Below, one piece after another: positions 41,201-53,200 of a stretch of DNA of 64,000 nucleotides; position 1 is the first letter of the stretch, and every line of letters starts with the position of its first letter. The translations under genes were made by a program, and so were the position numbers. Source of the DNA: Steromphala cineraria (taxonomy: Eukaryota > Mollusca > Gastropoda > Trochida > Trochidae); contig OU744725.1 in the NCBI GenBank assembly GCA_916613615.1, positions 13,728,253-13,792,252 of the forward strand. The letters are read 5' to 3'. Under the pieces are notes generated by a model, which did no database searches, was not told the DNA's origin, and saw only the letters and a program-made list of their open reading frames with translations.

Positions 41201-44200
41201 ACTCGGGGCTGGGGCGCTCACTGGCTCCAATTTACCCTGAGCGGACTTTGGGACCCTTCGGATGCACTCCTCCACATAAACCTTCTGGAGATGAAGGCTG
41301 TGTTACTGGCTCTCCACGCTTGGAAGTCTCAACTTCAGAGTTCCAGCATAATGATTGCAACGGACAACTCAACGGTAGTAGCTTTTATAAACAAGCTGGG
41401 AGGAACGAGATCGGCTCCGCTAATGCAACTAACCAGAGATCTCTATACTCTTGTGGACAATTGGTCGATGTCACTGCAAGCAAGGCACATTCCGGGCAGG
41501 CTCAACTTTCTCGCCGACTCTCTGTCTCGCAGGAATCTCATTGTGTCCTCGGAATGGACGATTCATCCACAAGTGTTGGATCTAATTGCGGAGAAATGGG
41601 AAAGACCACAGATAGATCTGTTCGCCACAGCCTTGAACTACAGACTCCCAAGTTATGTCAGCCCTGTTCCAGATCCTCAGGCGATGGCAGTGGACGCACT
41701 CTCAATATCATGGGAAAATCTGATAGCTTATGCCTTTCCACCGTTCAAAATCATTCCAGATGTGCTCAACAAGGTCAGACAGCACAATTGCGTCATCTAC
41801 CTACTGGCTCCTGCTTGGCCCAAGAGACCGTGGTTTCCGTCGTTAATCGATCTCCTCACGGAACCGCCTCTCCAACTCCCGATGTGGTGGAATCTGTTGC
41901 AACAGCCGAGGTGGCAGCCGGAGAACGTGAATCTCCAGGCCTTCAACTTACACGTTAGGAGAATATCAAGAAAACGCTGCAGGAACGAGGTTACGCGGAA
42001 GGCACTTCTAACGCTATTCTCAAATCAGTCAGACCTAGCACTTCCTCCCTCTATGACCACAAGTTGCTCAGATTCCAACAGTGGAGAAGAGATAGAGGAT
42101 TAGCAGATCTACCTTTATCCATCCCTATGATAGCAGACTTTCTCAACTACTTACGCCAGGATCGGAAGTTAAAAGCTGGTACGATTGAAGGTTATAGGTC
42201 AGCTATTGCCTCGGTGTCTGATCTACAAGGCTTAACTATTGGGACTGATGTAACACTCACGAGACTTTTAAGATCATACAAGTTGCAGGATATTAAATTC
42301 CCCAATACCTTTCCCAAATGGGACCTTCTGTTGGTGCTCCAATCCCTTCAACGGGCTCCTTACGAACCTCTAAATTCAACTTCCCTCAAGTTTTTAGCCT
42401 GGAAATCTGCTTTCTTGATCGCCTTCGCTTCTGCTGCCAGAATCTCAGAGCTCCATGCTATTGACGTTGCGTCGGTGGACTTTGCTCACAATTATTCCTC
42501 AGTATCCTTCAGAGCTTTACCTGAATTTTTGGCCAAAAATCAATCCACTGCATCAGGGCCTTTAGGAACTAGAGTATACTCATTTCCGGCTCTCCCAGCG
42601 CCTACTGACGCCAAAGATAAAGCACGCCTGCTGTGTCCTATCCGAGTGCTTCGCTGGTATCTAGTCAGAACGCAACCAATCAGAAAGGGAAGAAGGAGAT
42701 TATTCATTCCTTGCAAGCCTGGGTTATCTTCAGAGATTTCAAAGAACACTATTGCATCATGGCTTAGGAAAACTATCGCCCTGGCTTACTCCACAGCCGA
42801 CCAGGACGTGATAGATACCAAGTTCTCACCTCATGAAATAAGAGCCTTATCGACTTCGCTAGCTGCTTGGAAGTCCGTATCCATCGATCAGATTGTGGCC
42901 TCCTGCCAGTGGAAGTCCGCCAGCTCCTTCACTAGGACTTATCTCAGGGATATCTCCTCCTCGCTGGGAGGACTGTCATCTCTGGGACCCCTGGTGGCGG
43001 CTCAGCACCTCTCTGCCTGACCCTTCCCCTAGGGAAAAGGGGGGGGGGGGGGGGGAGTGTCCCGAGGGTGTGTGTTCCAGTCTCGACCTATCTACGTAGA
43101 TGGTGGATCTTGCCACTTGTCAAGGTGGGCATTACGATATTCCCCAGGTTTTGCACCCTATTAATTCTGGGAAGTATTAACAGCATTTAGTTGTTTAGGT
43201 GGCGAGTGATGTGGTATAGTCACTCTTTGGGAACACTAATCTTGAAGTTGGTTATTAATCCTCCCCAGCACAATACCTCCTATTAATCTATCTTCGGAGT
43301 AGATTCTACAGGTGTCAAATTACGTGGTCGACGTGTCGTAGTTCTTCGGGAAATTCCAAATAACTCCCAAAATTACGCTAATTTCAACCAAAAAACGATG
43401 TATTTTACGATGTTTTTCTTAAAAGTTTCCCCTTCCTTAAGAAATATTAAGTAGAATCGGGGATATTTTAGGGCTTATTTTCGTATTTGGTCTGTTTTCC
43501 GTGTTCTTTATCCTAAAGAAATTGGAATTTATAAAGAATTATCTCCCCTTATTTGATGTATTTCCTCCGGGAATTTACGTTTTTGGGTATAATTATTCCC
43601 ATTAAACACTTCTTAAACAATCTGGATACCCTCCTCCGTACGTGGGATTCAGTCAATGTTGGTTTAGAGGTAACCGTTTTCGCAATAATTATGAAACAAT
43701 CACAATTATTGTTAGTAATTATAAGAAAACTTACCTCTAAACCAACGAATTACTCCCTCCCTTCCTCCCCGTTATCCATCTCTCTGTTCATCGAAAAGAA
43801 TGACAGTTGGAATTGAAAATTCAAGGGAGTTAACTCCAAGGGAGATAATTCAGTAAACAACACGCAGACCACTAAAAAATTTTATTTTTTATTCACACTC
43901 TGTACGATCTCTCCGAGGGAGAGAAATAAGTCAATGTTGGTTTAGAGGTAAGTTTTCTTATAATTACTAACAATAATTGTGATTGTTTCATTTTTAGCTA
44001 TATTTTTCATATTTTAGTTATGATGTGCAGTATGGAAATATGGGTGAAGTAAATACATGACCAAGTGATTTCTTTCTTCCCCTTCTATTAGCCAAGGAGT
44101 GATTTCTTTATTCCCCTTCTATTAGCTCAGAAGTGATTTTCTTATTCCCGTTCTTTTAGCTCAGAAGTGATTTATTTTTTCCCCTTTTCTTAGCTCAGAA

Positions 44201-47200
44201 ATGATTTCTGTATTCCCCTTCTGTTAGCTCAGAAGTGATTTCTGTATTCCCCTTCTTTTAGCTCAGACGTGATTTCTCTATTCCCCTTCTTTTAGCTCAG
44301 ATGTGATTTCTGTATTCCCCTTCTCTTAGCTCAGAAGTGATTTCTGTATTCCCCTTCTCTTAGCTCAGACGTGATTTCTGTATTCCCCTTCTTTTAGCTC
44401 AGACGTGATTTCTGTATTCCCCTTCTTTTAGCTCAGACGTGATTTCTGTATTCCCCTTCTCTTAGCTCAGAAGTGATTTCTGTATTCCCCTTCTTTTAGC
44501 TCAGACGTGATTTCTGTATTCCCCTTCTTTTAGCTCAGAAGTGATTTCTGTATTCCTCTTCTTATAGCTCAGACGTGATTTCTTTTTCCCCTTCTATTAG
44601 CTCAGAAGTGATTTTTTCCCCTGCTTCTATTAGCTCAGAAGTGATTTCTTTTCCCCCCTTCTATTAGCTCAGAAGTGATTTCTTTTTTCGCTTCTATTAG
44701 CTCAGAAGTGATTCCCCCCCCCCCCCCCCCCCCCCCTTCTTTTAGCTCAAAAGTGATTTCCTTTTTCCTTCTATTAGCTCATGAGACCTGACAGGCCTAA
44801 ATAGTTTATGGCATGTTGTCCAGCGTCTCACCGTCCATCTGCCCATCCGATCTTTACTTTTCACATGTTTGACTTCTTCTGCAAAACAGCTGCATCCCCA
44901 AAGCTGAGTTTTTATGGGAGTGTGCCTTGTACCTTGGTGTATTGCTAAAAAAAAGGTGTCATCTGGTTGCTGATTGACTTGTAATGATGTGAGGTGAAGT
45001 ATGTAGGACTAGTCAATATGTTACCCAGTGATTTCTTTACTTCACCTCTATTTGTGTCTACAACAATGAAGAAAGCTGAGAGTTTGCATTGCGGCATTAT
45101 TGTTCAGTCATTGCTTTATGCATTTGGACGCTTGCACTGAACAACTTGGTTGATAGAAAGATAGTGAACTCATTGGTTCATCACTGGTATTTTACCATTT
45201 GTGTTTTTTTTATCAAAATCATATTTTGCATTTAACAAACTTTATCATTTTGAATGAATTGTTTTCTTTTATGTTACAGTTTTTCATTGATTACAACCTC
45301 TATGGGATGAACTTGATCAACGTCAGTGCTGTCAAGTTTCGTCAGAAGAAAGGACATGGTATGTTTAAACATTTTTATTGTATGCCGAGCGGCAAGATAT
45401 TGAGATTTCTTGAGTTTGATATTACTTTTTCATATAATTGTTTTTAATTGTACTAGTTTCATAAAACGATATCTGACCAAATGATGAACAGCATCTAAAT
45501 TAAAAATGAAAATTTAAAAAAAAATATGTTTAAAAAAATACATTATATGTTTACTCCTGACCAGATGAAAAACCTATATTAGCAAAAAAATTAGCTTAGT
45601 ATTGTAAAATATGAAATTCTATTTCACTCGCATATGAAAGACACTTGAGAACAAAGTTGATATTAAAGTTCATATAACCACAAACATATTTCACTAAAGT
45701 AATAATTTGCTCGAAGTTTTTTTAATTATTTTGGTATTCCATACTCCCTTTCCAGATGATGAAAGCCATGGAAAGCTCCCTGAAGACATCATATCATCTG
45801 GGGACGGGTCAAGCACCCCTCGAACACCGACCCTCGGAGTTACTGACTCCCCCCTCAGTCGATCTGGAACAAACACTCCTAGCAGGAGGTTATGGGATGG
45901 CCCTAATATACCTAGGTGAGCTCTTTGCAGTGCCACTTTGTTCAGTTTTGATTGGTTATGTGTAATTAGGCACAAACAAAATTGATTTACGAAATTTCCT
46001 CATATGAGTGTGAAAAAAAAATTATACTAAAATTCCTCCCCAGTAAAAACATGTTGCCAAATTTTGATGTCCATACTCTATATCTATTATTTTGCATTCC
46101 CTAACATTTCAGATCAAGTATCTATTACACTTTTTCCTTTCTTTTTAACACCTTTGCCCCCAAAAATCTGCAGATCAACTAATTAATTTTGTCTGATTTC
46201 TATCTAGTGTTCCTTGTTAAGCGGTCGTGCAGAGGGAAGCAAGAATCTCATTGTAAAATAAATAGGGGTGCAACCACACAGGAGGGTCGCGATACGATAC
46301 GTATCTAGATATTTGGGGTATGATACGATACGTATCTCGATAGGTATTACACAGGATAGTGAAACTGTAAACATTTACTTTATTTGTCTATAATAAACAC
46401 TGTTGACACTGACAGGGTAAAAAATTAAAATTAAGTAATTTAATTCCACTGTAGGTCGTATCGTAGTGTATCGATTCAGAGGCAAAACGTATCGTGTATC
46501 TTATCGTCAGCCATATAATCGCGATGCACCGGTGTATCGGTGTATCTTTGCACCCTTAAAAAAAAACAGAACTCTGACGTTGCTTTGATTCACCAAATTC
46601 ATTTAGTACATGTATATGCGATATGACAGGTTTGAATTGAAAGATAAGGGCAACAATGGTCCTTCTAAACTTTAACATGCAGATCTGTGAAGATAGAGAT
46701 GTTTAAATCAATGTCAAGGATATGGCTCAGGGTTGTTTTGGTTAAGTTTATCTCTTGACTCAAGAGTCACAAGAAGTTCATTCACCTGAAATGTTGAAGA
46801 CTCTAGAGTCATAGTTATTTGTTTGTCCAAAATGCCTGTTTATGTTGACGCTTCACAGTTGTGTGATAGTATATGGGCTCTAACTGGATTAGTTTGTTAC
46901 ACGGTACAAGTTTATTAACCCTATATGTAAGGTATCGTAGAATAATAGCTATCATCATTTGCCATGTTGTTGTGATGAAGTTTATGAGCTCTGTTCATTG
47001 CTCCAAATTAACCTTAAGTGGTATGATTACAGAGTTATTTGGAGTCACATATGAAAAACTTTATGAAATTTGTCATTTGATCGAAGAAGTATCAAGGGTA
47101 GCAAGAAAGAATCATTTTAAAGTAACTAAACGTCATAAAATGACAAAAGGAAGGTTTAAAGATGCGTTGTTGATCAATAATTGGACAATGACCTGCATCA

Positions 47201-50200
47201 ATCATTATTTTGGAAACTTAAAAAACTCTAAAGCATTCAGAATGGCAATTTTGAGTTGATAATTTATGATAGCTTATATAATTAACATTCATGTTAATTT
47301 GACATATGGATTGGTCTTTTGTGAATGTATTTGACTATTTGAATATTTTCATTGAAAACATGTTTTATCATATAATTGCTTTTTGTGGAATGAATAAGTA
47401 AGGTATTTTGAATTTGTATGATAAATTATACCATTTACTTTCCTATCAAAGCAAAGCAATATTTAATGAAAATAACAGAGGTGCTCTGTAATGTTAGGTA
47501 TCCTAGAATCATAGCTATCATTGTTTGCCATTTTGATTTGATGATCGAAGTCCACGTGTGACCGGTCATAGATACCAGATTCAAGGGTTGTATGTTTTCC
47601 TTGAAAATTTAGATTGAACAGTTAATGGTACTATTATGAAACTTAGCTTCAGTTTGTTTGTTTAAGCTGTTAGAATTTGAGACCTTTTCTTCCTACAAAT
47701 GTGCTAGGGTTGATAACCTTGAACTTTGTGGATTCTTTAAAAAATAACACTTCCAATATCAAAAATTTGTATCAAGCAAAAATCCCAATATATAGTATCA
47801 CCTTGTTATAACATGTTATCATTAAGATTCTGTGTAGTGATGTAATGCTCTCTATGTAGATGACGTTAATGAAGGTTAATGAATATGGTTTTAGAATGTC
47901 ATTATTTTTTTGTAAATAGAAAAGAAAATTCATTAGAAGATTATATTTTGCTATTTTTGTGAAAATGAACCCTAATAAATAAGAACATTCTTTATTCTGA
48001 CAGTCTGACTCGTCTTATTAAAATTATGAAGTTTACTAATGACATAAGGTCAATTGCCCATTTGAAAGTAAGAATATTACCAAAAACCCTGAAAATGGCC
48101 AATTGATAAAGATGACTTTCCAAACCCCTGTGGAATATTCCTGCTTAAAGAATTAAAGTCTTCAATGGATCTTCGAATTGAAATTCAGCAAAAAAAACTC
48201 TGACAGTACAGATTTTTCACGATACGATATGTATCACGATATCTCATACCAATACGATCCAATATGAAACACATCACAATACGTTATTTCTAGGTTTTTG
48301 ACAAATGAAACATTAATTGTTCATAAATCTTCTGATTTTGGGGCAAAATAAGCCTTTTAAAAGTCAACGATATGTATCACGATACAGAAAATGTATCACG
48401 ATACGTGTATCGTCAGACTAATTATCAAGATGCAATACCACAATATATCGTCACACCTCCAGCTCTGACCACCTGAAAGCCAGAATGTACATGTTATAAG
48501 CCTCAAACACATATCATGATTATGTGTGTCTTCGACAACATGATTACATCACTTAAGTGTTCTTTTCAGGATTCTCCAGGTTTTATCAAAAAGTAAAATC
48601 TTAGTTTGGACAGAAAATCAATAAATGTTGAGAAGTGTTTTTGCTGAGTAATCAATTTCACTACTACATGTGGTGTGTGAAGATTGTGGAATTGACAGAA
48701 GTAGATTTAACTGTCTGTGAAGCTGTGGTTGATGAAGGCTGCATGTTTGATGATATTGATTCCATCTTGCAGTGAGCTCTTCCTTGATGAGAGTGTGGAA
48801 CGGCAGACATCGTGTGAACTGGAGGTGGATATAGTCGCTGCTGACATCCTCAACCGCTTGGAAGTGGATGGTACGTCAGTCAGTTGGAGAAATGCTGATC
48901 TGAAATAGTTCATCAAGTCAAATTTATATAAACTATTTTAAAGATTTTATAAAAAGATTTCTTTATCTGAAATTTCTTTAAATTCCTTAAGATGATAATA
49001 ATCACTTAGAAATGACATTTTGGGGGATTATTATTTATAGCTTTGGTGTTCCTGTGGCCCCAAATACACAGGGGCCACACCCTTAAGACCTATTTACATC
49101 TACTTCTAAAGAAGCATAAGGCCTAGAAAGCTGAAATTATGTGTACAGACTACTTGACAAGTGAATATTATAATTTAAAGCGTTGATGGACCTGTGGCCC
49201 CAAATAACCTATAACTTTGTGTACAGACTACTTGACTTGTGATGATTATAATTAGTAGCTTTTTTGGCCACAGGGGCCCAGCCCTTAAAACCTATTTTCA
49301 TCTTCTTCTCCAGAAGCATAAGGCATAGAAAGCTGAAATCTTGTGTACATACTCCTTGACTAGCCAGGATTATAAATTATAGCTGTTTTGGCCCTGTTGC
49401 TCCTAATTAATGACCACACCCTTAATACCTAGCTATTTTCATTTATTTCTCAAGAAGGGTAAGACCTAGAAAGTTGAAACTTTGTGTGCAGACTCATTGA
49501 CTAGTCAGGATTATTCTTTATAGCTGTGGTGTCCATGTGGCCCTTAATAAGGGCCACCCCCTTTAGAAACCTATTTTCATCTTTTTCTCCAGAAGCTTTA
49601 GTCCTAGACAGCTGAAACCTTTTATTATATGGCGAGCAGTGAAATACTGGGATTTATCAGTGAAATAAACTGTCTATCAAGCTATAGTGAAAATGACTTA
49701 TATTTTCACTGCGAACGGTGACTGATATAATTTGACGTCATAAAACAATGGTCTCACGCGGCGAATTGGTTTATGACGTCACAGTGTTACTGTGGTGACG
49801 GGCTGTTCCTAGCGGCCGCTCGGCGTGAAATTGACCCTTTTCGGACGTAATTACAATGGTAAAACCATATAATAAATAGAATATCCGTAAATTCTTGACA
49901 AATACCATGTTTATCTCATCTCGTGAGGTAGAAAAGTTATATATATATAAGGGGTGGAACCACATTTGCCACACCCAAAAGCAAAATTGATATGCAGCCT
50001 GATGAGCTACAGAGCCGATGATAATTTTTTAAATTATAAGTCAGTGAACTTTTACATCTTGTTTTCAGAACTAGTTAACAAATCTTAAGTCAAAAACTTA
50101 TTATTCAAATTAAGTACATTAAGTACATTGAGGTACACTTGTACTGCTTTTACCATAGATTTTTTCTTCACAGATATTATAGTCTATTATAGCATTAACA

Positions 50201-53200
50201 GTTAAAGATTAGTAAGGAAGAAAGATTTGATTATGATATTAGTATAAATTATTAAGTATGTTCATTCCTAAAAAGTTGATTTTGTTGATTGGATCTTTTG
50301 AAACTAGTATTTTCTCAAACTTTAAATAAAAAAATTGTGGATGTGCTAGATATGATTGTCCAGGACAGATAAGAATGTTATTCTTGAACTATGAGAGTGT
50401 AATCAATTGGCGGCTAAGATTTACTTGTTGAGATGAGATCTTAGGACAAGCATTTTCCAACAGGAACACCGTCTTTAATCTTTTACAGTCTAATGAAATC
50501 ATTATCACTTGACAATATGCTTAGAATGTGAACAGTGCTGATAACGACAAAATTCTCATCTTAAAAATAATAATCTGGTTTTACGGTAAATAAATTTTGT
50601 AACATGAAAAGAAATGTTACCAACTTCAAGACAATGTTTTTAAATTCAGAGTAGCAGTTTAAACAAATGTAGCATGTTTGATTTAAGCCATGCAAGTCCA
50701 TTTGCCCTCCATCAAATGATGAGAAGGTGTTCACACAAAAATGGCTGCGAGCAGTTTTAGATTGATACTTGATTGATTTCTTCTACAGATAATTGGGTTG
50801 AGTATTATGATGTTAACCAACTAAAGATAATACATTTAGCATAAACTGATATTCAAAAATTTTAAATATAATTTTGTATTGCTGCCGCTTTGAGTAATTT
50901 AACTGTGTTGCAGCTAACGTTGGTAACAACCCGGGACTGGCTGCTATATGGGAGGATGAGAGACAGAGACGAAGAGACCAGGGGGAGGCCTCACAGATCA
51001 CTCCGCCAGAGTCACAGGGTACGTCTTTACTTTCAACCAGTGTTTGAAATATGTTTCAGTCTCTACAAGCAAACAGGTCTTGTTGTTTGAAAAATCAACC
51101 AGCCTTCAGAACGATTGCCGATAGGTTTTTATAAGTACCTTTTTCCAGTTATTAGTCCGAAAAGCACATATGGTTATTATTATGACTTAAAATCACCTTC
51201 TACGAAACGGATCCTCCTACGAAATCACCACTTCTACGAACAGGTTTCTTCTGCGAAATCACTGGTTCCAGATCAAAATTCCAAATGAATTGTTGAAAAG
51301 AAGAATATCTCAACCTTAGAATACTTTGATAAAAATCAGAAGATCGCAAGAATTTTACTCAAACAAGAAGCCATGTATTTTAACTGAACAAGATGTACTC
51401 CTTACACGTATTGAATTCACTGAAAAACATGTTGCGTTGAGCTTTGATTATAATTTTATTATCCATTTAGGGGTCCGCTGTGTTCGAGCTGCGCCCTAAA
51501 CAAGCATACAAATGTAAAATGTTTTGCCTTTTTACGGCTGATAGCGTACTTGAAGAATTTCAACGTAAATCATTTTTTGAGATGCAAGGAATAATATTTA
51601 TATTGACGCTATGACAGTGAAACTCTGATATATACAGCCTGACATTGGAAACACGTTTTCCATCGTGAGTGAAGTGGGATCGTCAAGACGCAATAAAAAA
51701 ACAGGCACTTACATCAACAACACCTTTAAGAAATCTCTCGAGAATTTTCAAGATCAGAGCTTCACGTTACGTTGAGTTACGTTAATATAAACATCATATG
51801 AAATAAAACATAAATATCATAAGGAAATATATACTTTATATGAAAGCTGTTATCATTGCCAGGGAAAATTCACTCCATACACAGTGATGTTCAAGATAAA
51901 AAATTCATTTCTACAGGGGTGATATATGAAAACAATATCCAAAATGAAATAAAACATCTGGATTTTTTCACACCAATTCTACCTAAAAGATGTTTGTATA
52001 CCATTTTTTTAGTTTAGTTTCAAACCTTTATTAGACAAAATAAATATATCTGAATCACACAGTTTGGACAAGTCCCATCATTACTAGGGCACGGGGTGAT
52101 GGATATTATGATAGGATTGTTATGAAAACCTAAAAGTTTTCTTATTTGTTTTGCTGATACAGAATTTCTTGATATATTTGAATGTGTTTCTCTTATCGAA
52201 AGTTTTGTTATTTATAAGATTATTATCCCCCGCCACGAAGTGGAAGGGGGATATAGGTTTGAGCTCCGTCCGTGCGTGCGTGCGTCCGTCCGTGTGTGCG
52301 TGCGTGCGTCCGTCCGTCCGAGTTAAAGGAGCCAATTTTTCTCAGAAACCGTTAAAGGTAGGATTATCAAATTTTGTGTGTGCCTTCAGGGTATCAATAC
52401 CTTGATGGAGTTCGAAAATCAGAACCGTGCAAATATTTTTTCCGGAGTTATTGCCCTTGTTACGTTTTTTGGGACTCTGTTCGAGGTGTCTTCAAAGGAG
52501 CCAATTTTTCTCAGAAACTGTTACAGATAGGATCATCAAATTTTGTGTGTGCCTTCATGGTATCAATACCTTGATGGAGTTCGAAAATCAGAACCGCGCA
52601 AATATTTTTTCCGGAGTTATTGCCCTTGTTACGTTTTTTGGGACTCTGTTCGAGGTGTCTTCAAAGGAGCCAATTTTTCTCAGAAACCGTTAAAGGTAGG
52701 ATTATCAAATTTTGTGTGTGCCTTCAGGGTATCAATACCTTGATGGAGTTCGAAAATCAGAACCGCGCAAATATTTTTTCCGGAGTTATTGCCCTTGTTA
52801 CATTTTTTGGGACTCTGTGCAAGGTGTCTTCAAAGGAGCCAATTTTTCTCAGAAACTGTTACAGATAGGATCATCAAATTTGATGTGTGCCTTCAGGTTA
52901 TCAATACCTTGATTGAGTTCGAAAATCAGAACTGCGCAAATATTTTTCCGGAGTTTGGTGTCATGATATTTTTGAGTACACTCGAGTATTAAGGAGAAGG
53001 TTCTGACTTAATTTAAAATAAGAACAAATCTGGCGGGGGATGTTGATGACTATGTCTTCTTGTTTGTTATAGTTCATCATTGCAACCCCTATGAAATGAT
53101 GGTTGGGTCTTTTGTAAACAAATATGGTGGGAAGTTAAGCAACCAAGTTATTTTCAACAGATGTTGCGATGATTTATGAAGCATTTATTTTTCATGGTGC

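Larger units (their letters stand above)
37714..43991 (+). mobile_element. Full-length DIRS-type tyrosine-recombinase retrotransposon (6278 bp)
   Basis: The element has all parts of a DIRS1-like retrotransposon: inverted terminal repeats (37731-37889 and 43793-43951, identical over 159 bp); distinct outer ends (left 37714-37730, right 43952-43991); and an internal complementary region (43652-43746) that joins reverse complements of both ends. Between them lie Gag, RT/RNase H and tyrosine-recombinase frames. The junction in the internal region sets the ends exactly at 37714 and 43991. No target duplication is seen, as expected for integration by a tyrosine recombinase. Base composition is clearly more GC-rich than the flanks. 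Perfect repeats and intact frames suggest a recent insertion, in intron 4 of REV3L and in the same orientation. Confidence 0.95.

Noticed and set aside
40144..41958. 604-codon + frame overlapping RT/RNase H
   Set aside because: Shadow frame: Ser/Pro/Arg-rich with no motifs, while the overlapping frame holds all RT and RNase H residues.
37714..43991. LTR (Ty3/gypsy) or Ngaro-type classification
   Set aside because: There is no aspartic protease, DDE integrase or direct LTR. The repeats are inverted with an internal complementary region, which fits DIRS rather than Ngaro split direct repeats.
46873..47259. 128-codon + frame in intron 6
   Set aside because: AT-rich, no recognisable domain, no evidence of splicing into REV3L, and it ends in a stop before exon 7.
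52120..52992. Series of + frames of 66-88 codons
   Set aside because: Same peptide repeated every 169 bp from the core of the second pearl-like element.
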